A stretch of 9,102 nt of DNA from an uncultured Anaerolineaceae bacterium (GTDB lineage Bacteria > Chloroflexota > Anaerolineae > Anaerolineales > Anaerolineaceae). This document shows positions 6,735 through 9,102 of the stretch, piece by piece (the stretch's first letter is position 1; each line of letters begins with the position of its first letter). Where the stretch lies: assembly GCA_937890875.1 (NCBI GenBank), contig CALAEB010000237.1:1-9102 (forward strand), read 5' to 3'. Made by a program: the position numbers and the translations under genes. The notes under the pieces were generated by a model. It was not told where the DNA came from and searched no databases. It was given only the letters and a program-made list of their open reading frames with translations.

Positions 6735-7643
6735 TTACTTATCCCAGTTGTCAATATTTACCAATTCTACTGGAACCTTTACATCAGCTTCGACTTCTTC
6801 ACCAGAAAGCACTTTATAGGCTGTTTCAATACTCAGACTGCCAATTTCAATCGGATGCTGAGCTGCGGAAGCAAGCATCTTACCTTCAGAAATTGCAATT
6901 TTTCCTTCCGAAGATCCATCCACACCAACAATTTTGATCGAATCAAGCAAACCGGCGCTTTCAACCGCAGCAGCGCATCCAATTGCAGACGGATCATTCA
7001 GGGCAAAGACACCGCTCAATCGCGGGTGTGCCTGAAGCATGTTTTCCATCACAGGCAACGCAGTGTCGACGCCCGGCTGAATCTCCTGAGAATCAACAAT
7101 TTTGATGTCCGGATATTTTGAAATTGCGTCAATAAACCCTTCTGCCCGGTCGAGACATACTTTTGCCACATTATATGTAAGCATGACAACTTCGCCTTTA
7201 TAATCCAGCGCTTCAGCAAGGGCTTCGCCAATCAGTTGCCCAGCCATAAAATTGTCAGAAGCAACATTCGAAACAACAGATTCGGTGTCATCAACCGGAG
7301 AGTTGTACGTTATGATCGGGATACATGCTTCCAGTGATGCTTGAATACCTTTTGAGTCCACCGGATCGATCAGCATAACATCCACATCCTGCTGAATCAT
7401 ATCTTCAATATCCGAAATCTGTTTCGCAGGATCAAAAGCAGCGTCCATGACGATCAGCTCATCGCCTTCTTTCAGGGCACTTTTCATACCATCCAGAATG
7501 TCGATATAAAAAACATTCGCTTGATCGGCTATTGAAACACCAATCTTTATTTTTCCATCTTCGGCTGCTACTGAAGCGACACTCATCAGGAACAACACGA
7601 CCAAAACTAAATTGGTCAAAAAAAACACACGGCTTTTCTTCAT
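6735..7643 (-). CDS. Periplasmic sugar-binding protein of the central ABC importer
   Basis: This 302-residue protein is the soluble receptor of the ABC importer encoded downstream. I start it at ATG 7643, since GGAGG (7652-7656) lies 8 nt before it; an upstream in-frame ATG at 7658 overlaps that ribosome site and has none of its own. Numbered from 7643, residues 1 to about 27 form a signal peptide (MKKSR, a long hydrophobic core, then ASVAAED) with no lipobox cysteine. The mature part is an RbsB-type two-lobe fold: IGVSIADQANVFY near 34-46, MDAAFDPAKQISDIE near 66-80, VDVMLIDPVDSKGI near 87-100, ASDNFMAGQLIG near 128-139, an arginine in LDRAEGF near 166, ALNDPSAIGC near 214-223 and GVDGSSEG near 240-247. 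It lies 73 nt after the dehydrogenase gene. It differs clearly from the binding protein at 190-1113, so the two importers probably have different ligands. Confidence 0.94.
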   Translation of the reverse strand: MKKSRVFFLTNLVLVVLFLMSVASVAAEDGKIKIGVSIADQANVFYIDILDGMKSALKEGDELIVMDAAFDPAKQISDIEDMIQQDVDVMLIDPVDSKGIQASLEACIPIITYNSPVDDTESVVSNVASDNFMAGQLIGEALAEALDYKGEVVMLTYNVAKVCLDRAEGFIDAISKYPDIKIVDSQEIQPGVDTALPVMENMLQAHPRLSGVFALNDPSAIGCAAAVESAGLLDSIKIVGVDGSSEGKIAISEGKMLASAAQHPIEIGSLSIETAYKVLSGEEVEADVKVPVELVNIDNWDK

Positions 7644-7651
7644 TACTTTTT

Positions 7652-7656
7652 CCTCC
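7652..7656 (-). promoter_or_regulatory. Ribosome binding site fixing the start of the second binding protein
   Basis: GGAGG on the - strand, 8 nt from ATG 7643. The alternative ATG at 7658 directly abuts this site, so it is unlikely to be used. Confidence 0.75.
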
Positions 7657-7716
7657 ATTTTTTATTTTGGCCTTACCTTAATTAAAGCCAATAGTATAGG
7701 TATCTCTATTTTTCAT

Positions 7717-8502
7717 CTACCAGGCAGTGTAGCCGCCATCAATCAAAAAGGTTGAACCGGTTACAAAGCTGGAAGCATCCGAAGCCAAAAAAACGGCAAT
7801 CCCCTTTAACTCATCTGCAGTCCCGGACCGCCCCATCGGTGTCATATCAAACCAGCGTTGAATAGCAGGATCATTTTGCAGATACCGGTCTTCGCTCATC
7901 TCTGTACGCATATATCCAGGGCAAATTGCATTGACTCGGACTCCTCTTTTTGCCCATTCCGCTGCCATGGACTTTGTCAGCATAATCAGGCCTCCCTTTG
8001 ATGCGTTATAGGCACATTGATTCTGCGGTGTGTTAACAATAATGCCTGACATAGATGCGATATTGACGATGCTGCCTTTGCCCTGTTGCAGCATAATTTT
8101 ACCGACCTCTCGTGAAACAATAAATGGACCGGTCAAATTTACATCGATCACTTCCCGCCAATCTTCAGTAGTTACTTTCTCCGCGTCATCACCACGCCAG
8201 ACACCTGCATTATTGAAGAGAATATCAATTTTCCCAAATTCTTGAAGGATTGAATCCACCATCCGTAATACATCATTTTCCAAACGGACATCTGCCTGGA
8301 TCACGCTACACCTGACACCTTCAAGTTCAATAATCTTTTGTGTTACGAGCGCTGTTTCAACTCTTCGTGATGTAATCACAATATTCGATCCGGCTTCCGC
8401 CAATGCGATGGCCATTTGCTTTCCCAGACCTTGCCCGCCACCGGTAACAATTGAGACACATCCTTTAATTGAAAACTGATCCATAACTTTTTTTACACTC
8501 AT
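7717..8502 (-). CDS. Short-chain dehydrogenase/reductase, probably a polyol or sugar-acid dehydrogenase
   Basis: This 261-residue classical SDR oxidises or reduces a hydroxyl/keto pair using NAD(H) or NADP(H). The Rossmann cofactor motif TGGGQGLG is at 20-27, followed by SRR near 45-47, where basic residues can favour NADP. D71, NNAG (97-100) and the tetrad N122, S152, Y165, K169 (AYNASKGG) are all present. PG (195-196) and the end IDGGYTAW complete the fold at normal length. Similar endings occur in gluconate 5-dehydrogenase, arabinitol and related dehydrogenases, but the exact substrate cannot be read from the sequence. Being first in a cluster with a sugar importer and a ribulokinase, it plausibly converts a pentitol to ribulose; a role in 3-deoxy-ketoacid or gluconate metabolism is an alternative. 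The ATG at 8502 has AAGGA 11 nt upstream, a slightly long spacing; the later ATG (codon 7) has none. Confidence 0.92.
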   Translation of the reverse strand: MSVKKVMDQFSIKGCVSIVTGGGQGLGKQMAIALAEAGSNIVITSRRVETALVTQKIIELEGVRCSVIQADVRLENDVLRMVDSILQEFGKIDILFNNAGVWRGDDAEKVTTEDWREVIDVNLTGPFIVSREVGKIMLQQGKGSIVNIASMSGIIVNTPQNQCAYNASKGGLIMLTKSMAAEWAKRGVRVNAICPGYMRTEMSEDRYLQNDPAIQRWFDMTPMGRSGTADELKGIAVFLASDASSFVTGSTFLIDGGYTAW

Positions 8503-8800
8503 ATTTCTGTTGTTCCTTTTGGAAATAAATATTTTTGACAGTAGTCTCCAAAGATCAACCCAGTTAGTACTGTCAATTTTGTTATAATCAGCAGAATAGC
8601 AAAGAAATAAAACTCAATAAATAAATTCCCTGATTTCTTTTTTGTAATTAAAAATATAATAGTAGCTGATAAGTTTTTCTATAACTAAATTTGCAAACTC
8701 TATAACAAAAATTTCGACTTATTTTTTCAGTTACTTTTTCTTAAAAGACAAAGATAAAGAATATACCAAAAGGTTTCTGTTATATAAAAGGCAATAAACA
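8503..8800. other. AT-rich intergenic region ahead of the dehydrogenase gene
   Basis: No gene is supported here. The part nearest the dehydrogenase holds the inverted repeat at 8535-8576 and TATAAC-like sequence at 8581-8586. From about 8600 to 8800 it is extremely AT-rich (12 of 60 G+C at 8641-8700), with many A and T runs and no ORF of note. It likely carries the promoter and upstream activating sequence of the - strand cluster. No canonical -35/-10 pair stands out. Confidence 0.6.
8535..8576. promoter_or_regulatory. Long-spaced 9-bp inverted repeat, candidate operator of the central cluster
   Basis: TTGACAGTA (8535-8543) and TACTGTCAA (8568-8576) are perfect inverted copies separated by 24 bp, with centres 33 bp apart, about three helix turns. 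They lie 33-74 bp upstream of the dehydrogenase ATG. A TATAAC -10-like hexamer on the - strand (8581-8586) would place the start of transcription next to the right arm. The arms look like half-sites for a dimeric or tetrameric regulator. No matching regulator can be assigned. Confidence 0.45.
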
Positions 8801-8835
8801 AAAAAGGCATTGTCCGTTGTGGACAAATACCTTTT
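8801..8835 (-). terminator. Intrinsic terminator after the PfkB kinase gene
   Basis: On the - strand AAAAGG and TTGTCC pair with GGACAA and CCTTTT around a 5-nt loop (8816-8820), with a small internal mismatch. The stem is followed by TTTTTTGTTTATT. It starts 30 nt past the kinase stop codon and should insulate the central cluster from the kinase operon. The A and T runs on both sides could let it act in both directions. Confidence 0.75.
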
Positions 8836-8864
8836 CATCACAAATTCTGAATACCGCTCAATTA

Positions 8865-9102
8865 TTATGCCGACAATTTTTCCCACCCGGAATCAATCCT
8901 GGCGAGCAAATCTTCCCATGGCATCAGGCCGCTTAACGCATCCGGCTGCTCAACACAGCAAGCGCCCGCGGCGGCGGCCATCTCAACCGCCGCTTCCGGA
9001 GAAAAATCGCGCAACAGTGCTGACAAAAAACCGGCAATGCTGCTGTCGCCTGCGCCGGTCGTTCCACGAACATTGACCCGAAAAATCGGATGCCGGATCG
9101 TC
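8865..9102 (-). CDS. PfkB-family carbohydrate kinase, C-terminal part (partial)
   Basis: Only the last 78 residues are in the window; the rest lies beyond 9102. The frame begins at 9101 and ends with TAA at 8865-8867. It carries the PfkB/ribokinase family's second signature, VRGTTGAGDSSIAGFLSALL, in which the GAGD aspartate is the catalytic base that activates the sugar hydroxyl for phosphorylation. A helix rich in alanine (PEAAVEMAAAAGACCVEQ) and the tail DLLARIDSGWEKLSA follow, as usual for this family. Substrate unknown: ribose, fructose, deoxy-ketogluconate and pseudouridine kinases all share this motif. It is markedly GC-richer than the cluster downstream (34 of 60 at 9001-9060). A terminator follows, so it is probably a separate operon's last gene. 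Confidence 0.88.
   Translation of the reverse strand, partial: TIRHPIFRVNVRGTTGAGDSSIAGFLSALLRDFSPEAAVEMAAAAGACCVEQPDALSGLMPWEDLLARIDSGWEKLSA

Noticed and set aside
6534..7121. 195-codon + strand frame across the ATPase/binding-protein junction
   Set aside because: It is antisense to two confident genes, with biased composition (many F, I, R, N, H) typical of a shadow frame.
7676..7714. 12-codon ORF on the - strand directly after the dehydrogenase stop
   Set aside because: It has no ribosome site and nothing beyond proximity supports translation, unlike the leader ORF at 3863-3910.
8600..8800. AT-rich spacer as a replication origin or CRISPR-like repeat array
   Set aside because: No DnaA-box cluster, iterons or regularly spaced repeats can be seen; it is simply AT-rich upstream DNA.
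8810..9076. 88-codon + strand frame at the right end
   Set aside because: It is antisense to the PfkB kinase with its GAGD motif and begins inside the terminator stem.

Overview
The window is a bacterial sugar-uptake and sugar-catabolism region. It holds nine genes or gene parts, all recognisable by family. Both complete substrate-binding proteins have cleavable signal peptides with no lipobox cysteine. That fits a diderm cell with soluble periplasmic binding proteins better than a Gram-positive cell, where they are usually lipoproteins. Shine-Dalgarno sites are strong (AAGGAG, GGAGG, GGGGGAG) and noncoding DNA is AT-rich. The species cannot be fixed from the sequence; an anaerobic, carbohydrate-fermenting diderm is my guess.

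Left block (1-1205, + strand, relatively GC-rich): the last 47 residues of an RbsC-type ABC permease, then a complete periplasmic sugar-binding protein. A terminator-like hairpin lies between the two, and a perfect 13-bp hairpin lies in the convergent gap after the second gene.

Central block (1274-8502, - strand, more AT-rich on average): a six-gene cluster transcribed right to left. The order is SDR-family dehydrogenase, sugar-binding protein, RbsA-type double ATPase, RbsC-type permease, AraB/FGGY-type ribulokinase, and an AraC-family regulator that is frameshifted in this sequence. Spacing is tight at several junctions: the ATPase and permease overlap by 8 nt when the permease start is corrected, and the kinase-AraC gap is 35 nt. 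A 15-codon leader ORF with its own good ribosome site ends 2 nt before the kinase start. The simplest reading is a pentose or pentitol island: the ABC importer brings in the substrate, the SDR oxidises a polyol (possibly ribitol or arabitol) to a ketopentose such as ribulose, the ribulokinase phosphorylates it, and the AraC protein would sense it. No isomerase or epimerase (AraA, AraD) is present in the window.

Right end (8503-9102): about 360 bp without a recognised gene. It holds a 9-bp inverted repeat that looks like an operator in front of the dehydrogenase, a very AT-rich spacer, and a strong terminator. The terminator follows the C-terminal 78 residues of a GC-rich PfkB-family sugar kinase on the - strand, cut by the window edge.

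I see no CRISPR array, RNA gene, transposase or phage gene. The least ordinary features are the frameshifted regulator, the coupled leader ORF ahead of the kinase, the intercistronic hairpin after the second binding-protein gene, and the compositional step at both edges of the central cluster.
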